DNA of 64,000 nucleotides. Source: Calendula officinalis (taxonomy: Eukaryota; Streptophyta; Magnoliopsida; Asterales; Asteraceae). The stretch covers positions 72,488,372 to 72,552,371 of the forward strand of contig OY970824.1 in the NCBI GenBank assembly GCA_963853835.1. Reading direction: 5' to 3'. A program made the position numbers and the translations under genes. Positions 48,852-61,730 of the stretch are shown one piece after another. The notes under the pieces were generated by a model. It was not told the DNA's origin. It saw only the letters and a list, made by a program, of their open reading frames with translations, and did no database searches. Numbering within the stretch: position 1 is the first letter of the stretch; each line of letters starts with the position of its first letter.

Positions 48852-50580
48852 TTACAAAGATTTAGACAGTTTGGCTTTAGTATTCTCAAATACTAGTTCA
48901 GCAATCATGGCTAAATCACCATCAGCTTTTTTGATCTCCAAATTATCAACCTTTTGATACAAGCCCGTACCTCGAAGTGCATCCGAAATAACATCACCAA
49001 ATCCAATAGCAATTGCTGCTTCAGATTTACAACCATAAACCAGTCTCTACAACCAAAAGCCACAATAAACAATAAAAAAAAGGATAACAGTTTCAACAAT
49101 TCTTGACATTTTTGGTCAAAAAGATCATTAATTGTTATAATACCTTAATTTTTGAATATTGAATGGCACCAAAGCACAGGGCTCACACGAGGAGTATATC
49201 TCACATTCGGAGGGTGTTTTCAACTTCTTGCACGCCTAAGATGAAGTACAAAAACGTGTGAAAGTAAACACACAATGTTAAAGTATGTAAATTTGGGTAA
49301 AGAAAACATGAGACTTACCTCTTGAATTCCTAAAAGTTCGGCATGTGCCGTTGGGTCAATGTGGTTCTTGACCATCACTACCACTTCATTGTTCTGAACC
49401 ACAACTGCCCCATACGGCCATCCATCTCCAGAGTCGAAGCTTTTGTAGGCTTCTTCAATAGCTTGTGTTAAAAACTTCTTGTCTCTGTCCTCAATAACTG
49501 CATAAGATTATCAGTCAATTAGAGCTCCTTAGGACCCAAAAAGATAAACCATATCCTATATTTGCCAAACTAGCTGGTAGAAGCGTTTAATGACATAAAA
49601 GAATCTGGAGCTAAAACTTTTATTGCATATCATCTTCCAAATTGCATGGTTCGTTTCCAATTTCGACGAATCAGCTTCCAAAATTGAAGTTCAAACGCGA
49701 TTTATGACTACAACCAGGTCACAAACGGTTGGCAGGGAAGCTGAGTTTCACAAAACCGTCGGGTCTCAACATGTCATTAATGTGGAAAAACCCAGATACT
49801 TTTGACTTGTTCTTCACTAGGTTTCAGTTTAACCGGTTGAACCTACCAGGTTGACCCAACACTGGCTAGAAGCCTTTTGTTAAAAAAAAATAATTTTAAT
49901 AGTAGCTTATTTTTTAAAACTAAAAGGTTTACTCGGCCACTTCGGGAACCGGGGAACCCTTATATACGCGGCAATACCTTCTAGTAAAAAAATGAACCAT
50001 AAATGTCTGATAGCAATTTAGCTCTTAATTGATAATTCTCAACTCAGATTCCTATATACAGGTCAATTTGAATACAATATAAATCGAATTAATTACTAAA
50101 ATAGACCAAAAAAAGTGAGAGACTTCCATTTAAAACTGATATACTTCAATCTTCCCAAAATACCCCGTGCGACTGGGAGACTTGAGCAGCACTAACTGGG
50201 AGCAGCACTAACGGAGCAGCACTAAGTATTGAGCAGTACTAACGAGCAGTAGTAACAAGGTTAAGCAGTATTAACGAGCAGTAGTAACAAGGTTAAGCAG
50301 TACTAACGAGCAAATAAGGTTAGGCAGCACTAACTCGGACACGTGGCGGCGTTCTAGTGGAGTAGCACGGTCGCACGGTCTATTTTGAGGAGAATTGAAA
50401 TACAAGTCTATACTTGGGGAAATTTTGTTTCATTTGGTCCAAATTTGGGAATCACCCATATAAATCGGGGATTATCAAAATAAAGTTCTAAGTTAAATCA
50501 GCAAAGTGGAGATCAACAACATTTAAAAGCAAAAACATAAGATCTAATGGAAAGAAAGACTCACCTTTAGGATCTTCCAT
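48852..50580 (-). pseudogene. Guanosine deaminase-like gene with 7-bp deletion in zinc motif
   Basis: Exons: 50565-50580, 49319-49497, 49144-49235, 48852-49046. The protein begins MEDPKVIEDRDKKFL and carries DSGDGWPYGAVVV and the catalytic TAHAE motif. The last exon reads LVYGCKSEAAIAIGFGDVI and LRGTGLYQKVDNLEIKKADG. This matches plant guanosine deaminase (GSDA), which converts guanosine to xanthosine in purine breakdown. In exon 3 the family has CEPCPMCFGAI; here CCCTGT runs straight into GCTTTGGTGCCATT, so seven bases are missing. Exon 3 is 92 nt, not 99. The second zinc cysteine is lost and the frame shifts, although the last exon is open in the old frame to its stop. Restoring the 7 nt would give about 162 residues. 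An assembly error is possible. Confidence 0.85.
50184..50333. repeat. Minisatellite of GAGCAGCACTAAC / GAGCAGTAGTAAC units
   Basis: Short GAGCAG.A.TAAC units occur first alone, then as a roughly 31-bp higher-order unit with CAAGGTTAAGCAGTA. It lies in the first intron of the guanosine deaminase relic, within about 400 bp of sequence that looks inserted. Confidence 0.8.
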
Positions 50581-51719
50581 GTTCCAATTCAGAAAATATA
50601 TGAATTTGATTCGAACGATTTGATTATGAAATTAGAAAGATAAGAACATACCCAAGTTACTACACCATTATTGTATTTCTAGCAGGTGTATCTGAAAAAA
50701 CAAAATTGTGCCACATATCTATAATTGATGATTTATCTTGTCCATTTGTCCATCAATTGAACTATCGGCTTGCATAAGTGGCACCAATTAGTCTCTACTT
50801 TTTTAATTGCTTGGATTGTAAATAGCTAAAATTCATTTTTGAGTATTCTATAGTACTTTGAACTTAGTAAAATTGTCGATTTAATACTTAACTCGTTGAT
50901 ATTAATCGCGTTTTCTTATGTAATTTGCTTCTAATCTTGATATATTGAAATGAACTTATATTTTTTAGTCTCAAAAGCTCCAACGAAAGTAAGTCAAGTA
51001 AAATATCGTTATCAAATTAATGAGTACGGGTATCAAATCGGTCATTTTGTCAAGTTCATGGTACCATGTTGCACATTAATAGTTCATGATAGTTTCCAGA
51101 TTTTTATTATGAAAGAAAAGAGAAGAAATGTAATAGAAAGAAGAGAAAAGAAGAGATTTGTGGAAGAAATTAATTTTATTTTGTGTGTTCCCGAGTGGAA
51201 AAGAAAAGGAAAGAAAATAATGTTTTTTTGTGTTCCTGAGTTGGAGAGAAATGAATAAGATTAATAAATTTACAAATTTACCCTTAAAATATAAATTAAT
51301 TTAGAAATATAAAGGGTATTTTGGTAAGTATAACTTTTTTTTATTCATTCTAATTTTCATTCTCTCAAAATCTTCCCCACTTTTGGGAGGAAGATTATGA
51401 AATAAATAATGACCCGAAATTTCTCTCATATTCCTTTCTCTTCTTTTAAAAACAAACTATAAAACACAATAAAAATTAGAAATCCTTTCAAATCACTTCT
51501 TTTCTATCTAAAATTATACTTTAAAGATAAAGTTAACCAAAGTTAAAGATTCTAAAATGAATTTATCCTTATAAAATAGTTTGATTAAAAGAGGCGCCCA
51601 ACACATATAAAGAATTCTGACCCGACCCCACCTTACAACACCCGAAGTTAGTTAATCATGCATTCTATTTAGATTTTAAACCACGATTTTGTTGCAATTA
51701 CCAATTAAATTATCTCATA
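50581..51719. other. Intergenic, upstream of the guanosine deaminase relic
   Basis: It includes an A/G-rich open stretch (50950-51258) that looks like low-complexity sequence. No gene recognised. Confidence 0.4.
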
Positions 51720-52884
51720 CTAGGTTAAAGCCCGTGAAAAATCACGGGTTATCACTTTTTATGTTGAACATAATTAATATAGAATAAATAAAGTTACCCG
51801 TTAATTTCATAATTATTACATTGACTTCAAGAAAATATACAAAATTCAAATAAAACATTAAAAGAATTTCACATTGTTAATGAAACTGATGCAAATTTAT
51901 AGACAATATAATAGAATTATTATTGAAATTGCAGCTTCAATAAAAGATGGTAAATCAATACTACACCATGATTTACTATACTTCATACAGTTTTAAATGC
52001 ATAATTAAGGGTTTATAGTATAATTTTAGGGCAAAAAATGGGGTGGATGATACCAGCAGAATGTATAGGCTGCAAAAAAAATCCTAACCTTAATTTTGCA
52101 AACCCTCTTTAGTTTCAAAACCTTCCATGTTCTTATCTTTTCTACATAGAACCCTAACCTATTAAGGTGAAACTAATTTAACATCTACTGACAACAGGTA
52201 AAATATTAACAAAGATTCACATAACCCTAAGCGTAACCTATTATCAAGAAATGCTAAAATATTCAAAAAATACAGAAAAAAATAAATAAAGAAAAAATAA
52301 GTATAAAGAGTAAAGGGCTTGTTCTAAAATAAACTCAGAATGCATGTTTGACTTCAATAGTCGAACGTGTGTGATTTCCATATATTTTTTATGCATAATG
52401 TAATGATTTGATAATCTAAATCATCTTAAAGAAGCTATTATGGACTTCACGGGTCTCAAAGCTATTTAACCTATCTAAGGTTGTTCAAAAGAAGGTAATG
52501 TATCAAGCCACTTACTTTAAAATGAGCTAAATCGGGCAAAAGTCAAAACTACCCTATAACAAATTAGCAATATTATGTCCTCAGATAGCACTTCATAATA
52601 ATTTATTCAATAAGTCATTATTTAACTCCAAGCAAGTGATTCATAATCCCACTGAAAATAACATATTGCTAGTTAAAATTCTAATTCTGATTACATAAAT
52701 CTTATGTGGTCACAATGTCGAATTCACAAATTCATATCTTATTAAATTTAATTAAAACACTAAGAAATGCAACATCTTGATCTCGATCTTTGAACTTCCT
52801 GATAAAAATTAGACAATTAGTAATTTTTAGGAATTATACGAACGTTTTCTGTATCTATAATTCTATATACTGAGATAGTGTTAT

Positions 52885-54360
52885 GAAATTTAGTTACCAT
52901 GTAAGGATAGCAAACTGTTGTCTCTCTCGCATATGGTTCGAGCTTAAATTTGTAAATTCTACCCTGTAGCATAACATGAGATAAATTAAAATTTGCAATT
53001 TAAAACTGAAATGTATCATTTTTACAATCTGACAATTTGACAAACTTACTGTTCCACTTTGATCTCCAGATATTAGGAGTCATGATTTCAGATCATAACA
53101 TAATCCAGTAAGTGGTGACAAATCATCCTCGCTCTGCATTATTAAAAGTAAGATTAGTCCAAATAATTTGATCAATTAGGGTTCCATATATAAAATTTAC
53201 CTGTCGATGATGATACAATTGGAGTCAAAAGTGGAGATGATGCATCCCAAAACTTGAATATTCCCAAATGAGCACATCTCGTTGTTTTAGCTATAGCAGA
53301 GGACAAACATGCAAATTATAATAAGCAAATTACAACTTGAGCATATAGTATCACAATATGTTCAATTATGCAACATTAAGATTTAAGATGGTCAATCAAA
53401 TTATGGAATATTACGGAGGGACAAAAATCTTAATATGACGTGTACCATTAAAAAAATTTAGGCGGTTACCAATTGAAAAATCATTGCTTTCCTTATATCA
53501 CAAAGCAATGGATGGATTTGAGTTCCTACCGTTCAAGTATGATTCCATTTTCATTTGTTAAAGAAAGCAAACATGAAACCATCCTTAATTGCAAAAGTCT
53601 TAATAACCTATATATATATATATAATTCAAAGTTGAATATTTTTAACACTAATTTTGAAATAAGGATACATTTGTATACCACTGATAATAGCACCAAATA
53701 GTCCCAACATTGCCATGAGTTCAATTCTATCAGCAGTTTTCACATAAAAAAATTCTTGCATAAGCCCAAGGTTAAATTGCATTTTTTTTATATAAAGTTG
53801 ATTTGGTGAACTATATGTTTAGATCAGTAGATATTAGAAGTAAAAAAAATGATACATGATACACTCATTGTTCATACAAAATTGTGGTCAACCAACCCAA
53901 ACTAACCTGTTTTGAGTTTTGACCCATTACCCTGCCCGACCCAAAAACAACTGAATGCAAACATCACATAGAGTAACAAATATAATTTTAAGAATGCAAA
54001 AAGTACATACCACATGCAACAAAAGAGCAAATTGATTTTCACGATAGTCAAAGGAGCAAATGTCGTGACCCTCAAGCAACTTTTGGCACTATAGAAATAT
54101 TATGATGCGAATGCATGCAATAATAGAAAAATAAATAAGTAACTTCTTAATTATCCTTCCATGTCAACTCAGCAGAAAAAATAAATAGCAACGCATTATA
54201 TATAATTGGCATATATTTAATAACCTCGTTGCTCTCAAAAAGGTCGATAACTCAATATCCTTCAATTCGACAAACTTAACTGCATCCGGATTTGCAACAG
54301 CAGGAACAATAATACTTTAATTGCAGGGGGTGCACCAACAGCACCAAACGTCCTGCAATC
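52885..54360 (-). pseudogene. Tomosyn/DAW1-like WD40 gene fragments carried by Helitron
   Basis: In transcript order: about 54250-54350 reads FGAVGAPPAIKV, a 2-nt frame change, then IVPAVANPDAVKFVELKDIE. About 54010-54090 reads LLEGHDICSFDYRENQFALL. About 53205-53290 reads CAHLGIFKFWDASSPLLTPI. About 53055-53135 reads EDDLSPLTGLCYDLKS, a stop, then LLISGDQSGTV. About 52895-52965 reads RIYKFKLEPYARETTVC. The last three fit the WD40 part of the tomosyn/lethal giant larvae-like plant family (there, ALTALHYD..., LLVSGDHNGMVRLYRFKPEPY). The first two blocks were not recognised and may come from another gene. A frameshift and a stop show it is not functional. Confidence 0.6.
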
Positions 54361-54617
54361 GGGTCAACATTTTTCAATCCCATAAAATAAACAAAAAAGA
54401 TAAAATTAGCAGAAGATGAATATAATTGAAATTGCCTAATTGACACAACTATAAAAACAAAAACCATTTGTAATAACCTGTGATTCAGAAATAAATATAA
54501 AATTTAAACTGTGACACAATTATACAAATTGAACGAATATGTAAGAATGGGGTTTGGAATCAAACGATACTCACAATATATAAAATTTAAACTGTGATTC
54601 AGAAATAAATGGGGATC

Positions 54618-54911
54618 TTATGCAAACAAACCATGATCTTTTGACACTGTGATAATATTGCTTATGTCCATGGAGGTTGTGAAAGTTAAACCATTAATCG
54701 GATTTGAAGTGGCTATTTGGCTTACCTTGACATTGAGAACAGCAATGAAAGTGGAACCTTTAAAAAAGGTGACTACAGACGCATCTATGAAAATGAGAAA
54801 GAAGCTGATGAAATTAAAGTTAGGGTTTGAACGGTATTTAGGGTTAAGATTGGGGATGACTACGTGGTATGGAGACTTGGTATATGAATTTGCAATTGAA
54901 TTTTGCTCCAT
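54618..54911 (-). other. Open frame of 97 codons in the Helitron, unrecognised
   Basis: It starts MEQNSIANSYTKSPYHVV and includes a hydrophobic stretch. It lies upstream of the WD40 fragments in the same orientation, so it could be captured 5' sequence. No family recognised. Confidence 0.3.
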
Positions 54912-55177
54912 ATAGCAATGAATCTCAGAGAAATGAAACCCGCCTCACAATTTAAGAGTAGAGATTTGAAAATTGCCAAATAAAAATACCGGTAATTTAG
55001 GAAGGAATTAATACTGAATTAAATTAATTAATATTATTTAATCCGTTATTAGTGGTTGGGTCTAAAACTGAGCGGGAATTTTCGATATGAGGAGGTCTCT
55101 AAAGGTGCCATGTGGCAGGTGGAGCCTCTAAAAAGTGACACATGGCCATTTAAAAGCTTGTTTTATTATAATATAGA

Positions 55178-55853
55178 TTCGTGTTTTTATGGATTTCCAC
55201 CCTATCCGTACGTCTACGTTTTACCAAAAGGCAAAATGTATGACGTCCACTATATTTCCTTCGGCTAGCTACGCGGTTCGTGGAGCAATTATGAACAAGT
55301 AATTAATCTCAAAGGTCTTCGTTAATCATTGATGCGTTCAGAAGATCCAAAATTCGTATTGTATGGTCAGAAATCAACCACATCATTTCAATCGTCTGTC
55401 AAAATCAATCAATCCTTCAATTAGGTACGCAAAATTTAACTGCATTTGAGAACCATTAACCAACGAAAACACCAATTTACTCCATTCAATTGTACCTCAT
55501 TCTGTTTATAAGATTCTGCATCCATCTCTTTCTTTGGCATTAATAATTGTTGCTTGTTATTAGTTACATTTGGTATTCATAGACCCCACACACTTCCTAT
55601 TTTCCATTTCAGTTCAAAACTATCACGTTTCTGTAGTTTAATTTTACTCCCGATTTGGTAGGGTTTCCATGATTCACATGCTACTATCTATAATTTGTTG
55701 TACTGTGATTGTTGTACTGTGATAGAACAAAATATCAAAATTCAAAACTGCTTTTTGTAAAGCCATTGTTATTTCAGGCTGTTATAGCTAGCTTATTAAG
55801 TATAGGCAATTGTTGATACAAGAAACAAAATTAGTATTTCTGATTTTGAAGTC
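55178..55853 (+). promoter_or_regulatory. Promoter and leader region of the phytyl ester synthase gene
   Basis: The region between the Helitron 5' end and the next ATG. It has a possible leader-intron donor (AATTAG|GTACGC near 55424). The host promoter is at most about 680 bp before Helitron sequence begins. No TATA box was chosen with confidence. Confidence 0.4.
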
Positions 55854-58800
55854 ATGTTTGTAGAAGCTACAGCTTCAATTGTGAATCTGTCACCATGTTT
55901 TCGTTTGAAATCAGGCTACAATCATCGATTTTCTCGAGTTTCAGTTAACTGTATTGGAACAGCAGCAGATTCAGTTAAAGTAAATGGAGTTTTTTTAAAT
56001 GATAAAGTTGGATCTCTGAATAATGTTCAAAGGAAGGAGGATCAATTGCTTGTTTCTAATGTTAATGATGAGAAAAGTATATTCAAAGAGGAAAAACTGG
56101 AAGCTTTGTGGGATGATGGTTATGGGACTCAAAGTGTGAAAGATTATATTGATTTATCAAAAGACTTAATTAAACCTGATGGTGGGCCACCACGGTGGTT
56201 TTGCCCGGTGGTTGCTGATGGGAATGACAGCCCGTTACCCGATTCACCAATTCTTCTGTTTTTGCCAGGTAATTTTATTTAATTTACACATTTGCATATA
56301 TTTCAGCTTCAAAGGTGTTTTGTATGATGATAATTATGTTTTGTATTTCAGATATATGTGTTCCTAATCTCATTTTTTATTAATTTGGTGATTTTATGTA
56401 GGGATGGATGGTACTGGCTTGGGCCTCATTTTGCACCATAAGTCTCTTAGAAAGTGAGTAATATTTTTATTATTTTTTATATAATTATCATATAGTAGCT
56501 AATTATATTTGTGACATATTATTAACGGGCAAATATAATTTCAGGGTGTTTGAAGTTCGATGCTTGCACATTCCTGTTTATGATCGAACACCATTTGAAG
56601 GTTCTTATTTTTTCATGTTAACAAAAAAAGGACTAATATTTGAATTGATATGATATTTAGTTATATAATTTTAATTTGTATATGAAGATTTGGTGACATT
56701 TGTGGAGGAAACCTTGAGGATTGAGCATGCTTTATTTCCAAATAAGCCAATTTATCTTGTTGGAGATTCATTTGGAGGATGTTTAGCACTTGCAGTTGCT
56801 TCACGTAATACAAACATTGATCTAGTAGTTATACTATCAAATCCAGGTTAGTTTAAAACACAAATAAGTATTATATGACTACCTATTTTTAATTAACCAT
56901 AAATGTTTTTTTAATAACAATATATTTTAATTATCCATTTCAGCAACTTCATTTGACAGAACACCGTTGCAGCCTCTACTTCCCGTTTTGGAGGTCATGC
57001 CTGATTCACTTACTGTTACAATCCCATATCTTCTTAGCACTGTAATGGGTATATCATCTGTTTCTAGTATATGCTACACCTAATAATTAATAATTAATTA
57101 TTAATATTCTCTCCATTATAAAAACTGGCAGCCTTTTAAAGTTTTTGCATCTAATGGAAATACATAATACCTATGTCTCCTGAATAATGAATTTACTTAA
57201 ATATATGTTCAATTAATAATCTTTTTAATAACCATCACATCTAAGTCCTGTTATTTTATCAGGTGATCCTATAAAAATGGCAACGGTTGATATTGAAAGT
57301 TCACGTATTCCAAATCTTGAGAAACTATCTGAAAACCTTGTTTCTTTGCTTCCTCGCCTTTCGGTAGGGATTTCTTGCAAGATTTAATATTTTGTTAAAT
57401 TGAAGTTGTTAAAAATCTTTTTTATTTAATATAAATTAGGGATTGTCGGATATAATTCCAAAATCAACACTTAGTTGGAAGTTAAAGATACTTAAATCTG
57501 CTGCTGCATATACTAATTCCCGTCTCCATGCTGTTAAAGCTGAAGTGCTAGTACTTGCAAGGTTAGTTTCATCCGGGACAAATTTTTAGTAAATAAAACT
57601 TTATTAAATAATTTTTGTATATTTCATGATATTATTATGTATTTGCATTTTAGTGGCAAGGATAACATGCTTCCAAGTGGAAATGAAGCTCTAAGGCTTT
57701 CAAGAACTTTACAGAACTGCAAAATATGTTACTTTAAGGACAACGGTCACACTCTTTTACTGGTATTTATTTAACTTTTTTCCTGTTTCTATGTGCTTAA
57801 TAATTAGGTATTGAAGAAACTTAAGGCTTCTTTTTATGTTTTGTAACACACACGCAACAAATTAAACGCAGTTTTGTTATTTCAGGAAGATGGTATTAAT
57901 TTGTTGACAATAATTAAAGGGAATACAATGTATAGACGATCATCTAAGCACGATTTTGTAAAGGATTACTTGCCACCTAGTATGTCAGAGTATAAAAGTA
58001 ATCTTGAAGGAAATGGGTAAATAAATAACCTTTTTATAGGATTTACCAAATAAATAGAATAAATTTACTAATAATAATGATTCAAATTCAGGTGGTTCCA
58101 GTTCATTACAAGTCCAGTAATGTTTTCAACGTTAGAAGATGGGAAAATAGTTAGAGGGCTTTCAGGTGTACCGGATGAAGGTCCCGTTTTGTTAGTTGGT
58201 TATCACATGCTTTTGGGATTAGAACTTGCACCATTAATTTTGGAATTTTTGAGGGAGAAAAAAGTAATTGTGCGTGGTATAGCTCACCCAGAACTATTTA
58301 GATCCAATTCCACAAATGGTCTTAAAGAATTTTCATTTTTTGATACAATGAAAGTATTTGGGGCCATACCTGTCACTGCAAGCAACTTCTTCAAGTTGTT
58401 TTCTTCTAAAAGTTTTGCATTGCTTTATCCTGGTGGTGCACGTGAGGCTCTTCATCGTAAGGTTTGTTCAAATTTGACTTCTTTTTGTTGAAATTGTTTT
58501 AATTTTTGTTACTTTTTTACGTTGCTTGTTAAATGTTACAAAGAAATTAGAATTGTTTTAATTTTTGTTACTTTTTTACGTTGCTTGTTAAATGTTACAA
58601 AGAAATTAGATCGCTAGTGTGGTGTATTATGACTAGATGATAATGAGGGCAAGATGGAAATATTAAACATTTATGCATACAAATTATTACATGAGGTTGG
58701 TAATGGATCAAAATGGGTTCGGGTTAAAATGGTTAGCAATAGGCTGGGTCAGGTTGGGTTAACCCGGTAGCTCATTTTGTCCATTTTTAAATCTTGTTAT

Positions 58801-59515
58801 AAATAATTAATGCGTTAATTATGACCAAAATAACAATATTAGCATAATTATGTTCTAAATCTTTGAATATAATGATGTAGGAGGTTCTATGCATTAAAAA
58901 TAGACTTTGGGACTTTCAACATGTTTGACTTGTTCCCTTTTTCGTTTTTTTTTAAATTTGGCCCGTTTGGGATAAAACACGACCCATATGCCATTTATAA
59001 GTAAATGGGTTGAAATGCCACCTCTACCAATAATTTTTCCAGTTCAAAATAGGTTTTGGATTTTGGTGTTTTAAAGATTTTATTTACTTAGCATCATAGG
59101 AGTACTACAAATTGAGAACTTTTGGTGTTAAACTAGTAAAATCCAACAATTTTTGGGTTCAGGTTCTTTTGACCCAAAAGTCAACCTCTTGATTTGGGTT
59201 GGAGGGAGTACCAAAGTTCATGTAAATTAGGAAATAATTTTTTTAATAATATTCTTGAAAAAAGCAGTCAGTTATATTCCTTGATGATTTTGTATATGAT
59301 GGTTATATTTTTATTTCATGTTTTCAAGTTTATGGTTCTTTTTTTTTTCTCATGCACTAATCAGGGTGAAGAATACACATTGTTTTGGCCTGATCAACCA
59401 GAATTTGTAAGAATGGCAGCAAAGTTTGGTGCTACTATCGTACCATTTGGAGCTGTAGGAGAAGATGATCTGGCTGAGGTAGTGATGCACTATTATATAT
59501 AATACAAATACAAAT

Positions 59516-59580
<65 letters not shown>

Positions 59581-60283
59581 TATATATATAAGATTATATA
59601 ATACTATAATACGATGATAATTTATAACACCCGTTTTTCTTTTCTTAATAACTCATTTCATTCTTGATGGTTACTTTGATTGTTTCAGTTGGTTATTGAC
59701 TATGATGACGTTATGAAAGTCCCTGTGCTAAACGACTACATAAGAAAAGTGAATAAGGAGGCTTCTAATAGATTAAGGTCAGTTTGACTCTCCTTTTTTT
59801 TTTGCAGATTATAAATCAATCTGGATTCCATCACTAAATTAACTTAACACTTTCAATCTCCTGTAGCCTTTGTTACATACTTCTTAACTTAATCTCTAAA
59901 ACCTAAGGAATCCAACAATTTCCAGAGTAATTTTTTTTTTCCCTTTGACTTTTAAAAGTCAGCTGTACTGTTCCATTCACAGGACTGGAATGGAAGGAGA
60001 AGTAGCTAACCAGGACTTTTACTTACCGGGCCTTCTGCCCAAAGTACCGGGTCGGTTTTATTACTTATTTGGGAAGCCCATAAGAACGGAGGGACGAGAA
60101 AAAATGTTGAAAAATAGAGAAAATGCAAAAGAGTTATACATGGAGATAAAATCTGAAGTTGAGAAAAGTATGGCTTATTTGATTAAGAAACGTGAGGAAG
60201 ATCCTTATCGAGGAGTTGTTAATAGGGTTGTAAACCAACCGATATCGACCCCCGTGCATCAAGTTCCAACATTTGAACCTTAA
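55854..60283 (+). CDS. Phytyl ester synthase-type acyltransferase (PES1/PES2-like)
   Basis: Thirteen exons: 55854-56268, 56402-56453, 56545-56600, 56688-56846, 56944-57048, 57263-57363, 57440-57561, 57654-57762, 57886-58016, 58092-58461, 59365-59478, 59689-59777, 59983-60283. They give 2124 nt, 707 residues, in frame; Arabidopsis PES1/PES2 are about 700. The N terminus (about 1-55) is Ser-rich and basic, like a plastid transit peptide. An alpha/beta-hydrolase part follows with LPGMDGTGLG, the nucleophile in GDSFGG (Ser about 202), GKDNMLP and NGHTLLLEDG as likely Asp and His. The C-terminal part is a DGAT2/LPLAT-type acyltransferase with LVGYHMLLGLEL (about 451-462) and PGGAREAL (about 530-537). 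The family esterifies phytol from chlorophyll breakdown, and diacylglycerol, in plastoglobules. Which paralogue this is cannot be told. Confidence 0.95.
58492..58609. repeat. Perfect 59-bp tandem duplication in intron 10
   Basis: AATTGTTTTAATTTTTGTTA ... AAGAAATTAG occurs twice head to tail (58492-58550 and 58551-58609), just after the exon 10 donor. Confidence 0.9.
58690..59030. mobile_element. MITE-like element in intron 10, GGGTCA-rich
   Basis: The left end GAGGTTGGTAATGG..CAAAATGGGTT and the right end TGGGTTGAAATGCCACCTC are loosely inverted. Similar GGGTCAAA ... CCACCTCTA stretches recur at about 3580-3630, 20330-20720, 27940-28050 and 53880-53950. Ends and target duplication are uncertain. 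Confidence 0.45.
59521..59591. repeat. (TA)n microsatellite in intron 11
   Basis: An AT run with one AA interruption near 59577. Confidence 0.9.
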
Positions 60284-61453
60284 AAATGTACATATTCATT
60301 ATATATTGTAATCATAATAGTAATTATCATTTGGTGATAAATTAGTTGAAATTGATGTAAATCTTACACATGTAGTCAACAGTTGTGAGGGTTTTATTAT
60401 GTATTAAATGATCTTAAGAGTTGATTTTAGGGGTGTGCAAAATTCAGGATGAAACTCTGATTTTAGGGTATATATGTTATCGGTGGGGGCCCTTTAGGGG
60501 GTTGGTTAGCCTTTAGTTATAATGTTGGAGATTTTGTCAAATCGATAAGCTTTAAAACATAAAATTTACAAAAATATGGTTAAACTTGTGGTGGTTTGTC
60601 TTATACATAGTGAATGTCACTTGATTAATTTACCCTTACATCACAAGAGAATATGAAATATAGTGTTTCAAAAGTATGGGGTAAAATGTTTTTAGTATAT
60701 GGTTTAATGATATCAGGGAGATCTATCAACTAATAGGTTGCGGATTCAATTCCAAAGTTATCAAAAGAAATAGAAAATAAATACTAAATTTTGAAGTTTA
60801 AAAAAAAAAGAAAAGAAAAATAACAAGATCGCAGGGGCTTTTTCGGAACTAGATCGAAGAAAGATGTTTAAGGACTTGTGGCTTTGAGTGGGTGTGTAAT
60901 TTAGAAATATTTTGCATGAAAAGGAGTTTTAGGAAAAGATGGCCATATATCACTTGATTGGGTTATGCTTTTAAGAAATCACAATATATTTGACCATTTG
61001 TACCATTAATTTGTGAAGATCAAATCCAACTTTTCGTTCAAATAATTTCAATCGAAATCACTCTGTTTTAACTTTTAACCGGGAAATTTTACCATTTTCA
61101 CTTAGATCTTGTTAACCTCCTTACAATTTGAGTAATATTATTTATGAGTGCTGATTCGTACAAAATAATTTTATCAATGCAGATCAAATTTTTTTTAAAG
61201 TTAATTATTTTCTTTCTTTTCTTTAATGATAATTTGCATTTCACCATATTCATTAAGGGCATAATCATTCTTAATATAAAATTATTATGTACGAATAAAT
61301 AATCCCCTGTACGAATCACCTCTCATTATCTATATCTAAACTTATGTTTAGGGCATCTTTGGAAAAACTTATAAGTTTATTAGCTTATATAAGCTTAATT
61401 AAGCTTGCAAATGTAAGCTTAATTAAGTTCATATAAGCTTACAAGTACTTATA
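60284..61453. other. Intergenic, 3' of phytyl ester synthase
   Basis: At 60705-60800 a stretch with GGTTGCGGATTCAATTCC and an A-rich tail resembles an old SINE. At 61345-61450 TTATAAGCTTA-type words suggest a decayed Tourist-like element. No gene. Confidence 0.4.
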
Positions 61454-61730
61454 CTTTCTCCGTTTCAAAATAAGTGACACACTTTGAATCTTTCCTTATT
61501 AGGTAAAAACTAGTGGGACTCATACCCACTAACTATCTCTTTTAATAAAGTGAAATGACTCATTTACTCTTACTTTTACTTTTAAACATCATTAAACTCA
61601 CTTTAATCATAATTTGTGGGATCCATCACTCACTAACTATCCAATTTAATCTAATTTGATCTTCATTACAATCTTTTGCCTCAACATACGTAAAACTCAA
61701 TTTGTGTCACTTATTTTGAAACGGAGGAAG
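61454..61730. mobile_element. Stowaway MITE, 277 bp
   Basis: The left end CTTTCTCCGTTTCAAAATAA and the right end TTATTTTGAAACGGAGGAAG are inverted copies, TA on both sides. It lies inside or beside a decayed Tourist-like repeat. Confidence 0.92.

Larger units (their letters stand above)
51720..55177 (-). mobile_element. Helitron, 3.46 kb, carrying WD40 gene fragments
   Basis: Read on minus it starts TCTATATTATAATAAAAC at 55177 after A. It ends with a perfect 7-bp hairpin CCCGTGA...TCACGGG, then CTTTAAC and CTAG at 51723-51720, followed by T. All four Helitron hallmarks are present: TC, hairpin, CTAG and the A/T target. The interior carries intron-exon fragments of one or more genes in the same orientation. 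No helicase was seen. Confidence 0.8.

Noticed and set aside
50950..51258. 102-codon frame rich in Lys, Arg and Glu
   Set aside because: A/G-rich low-complexity sequence with a repeated GTTCCCGAG/GTTCCTGAG segment and no family match.
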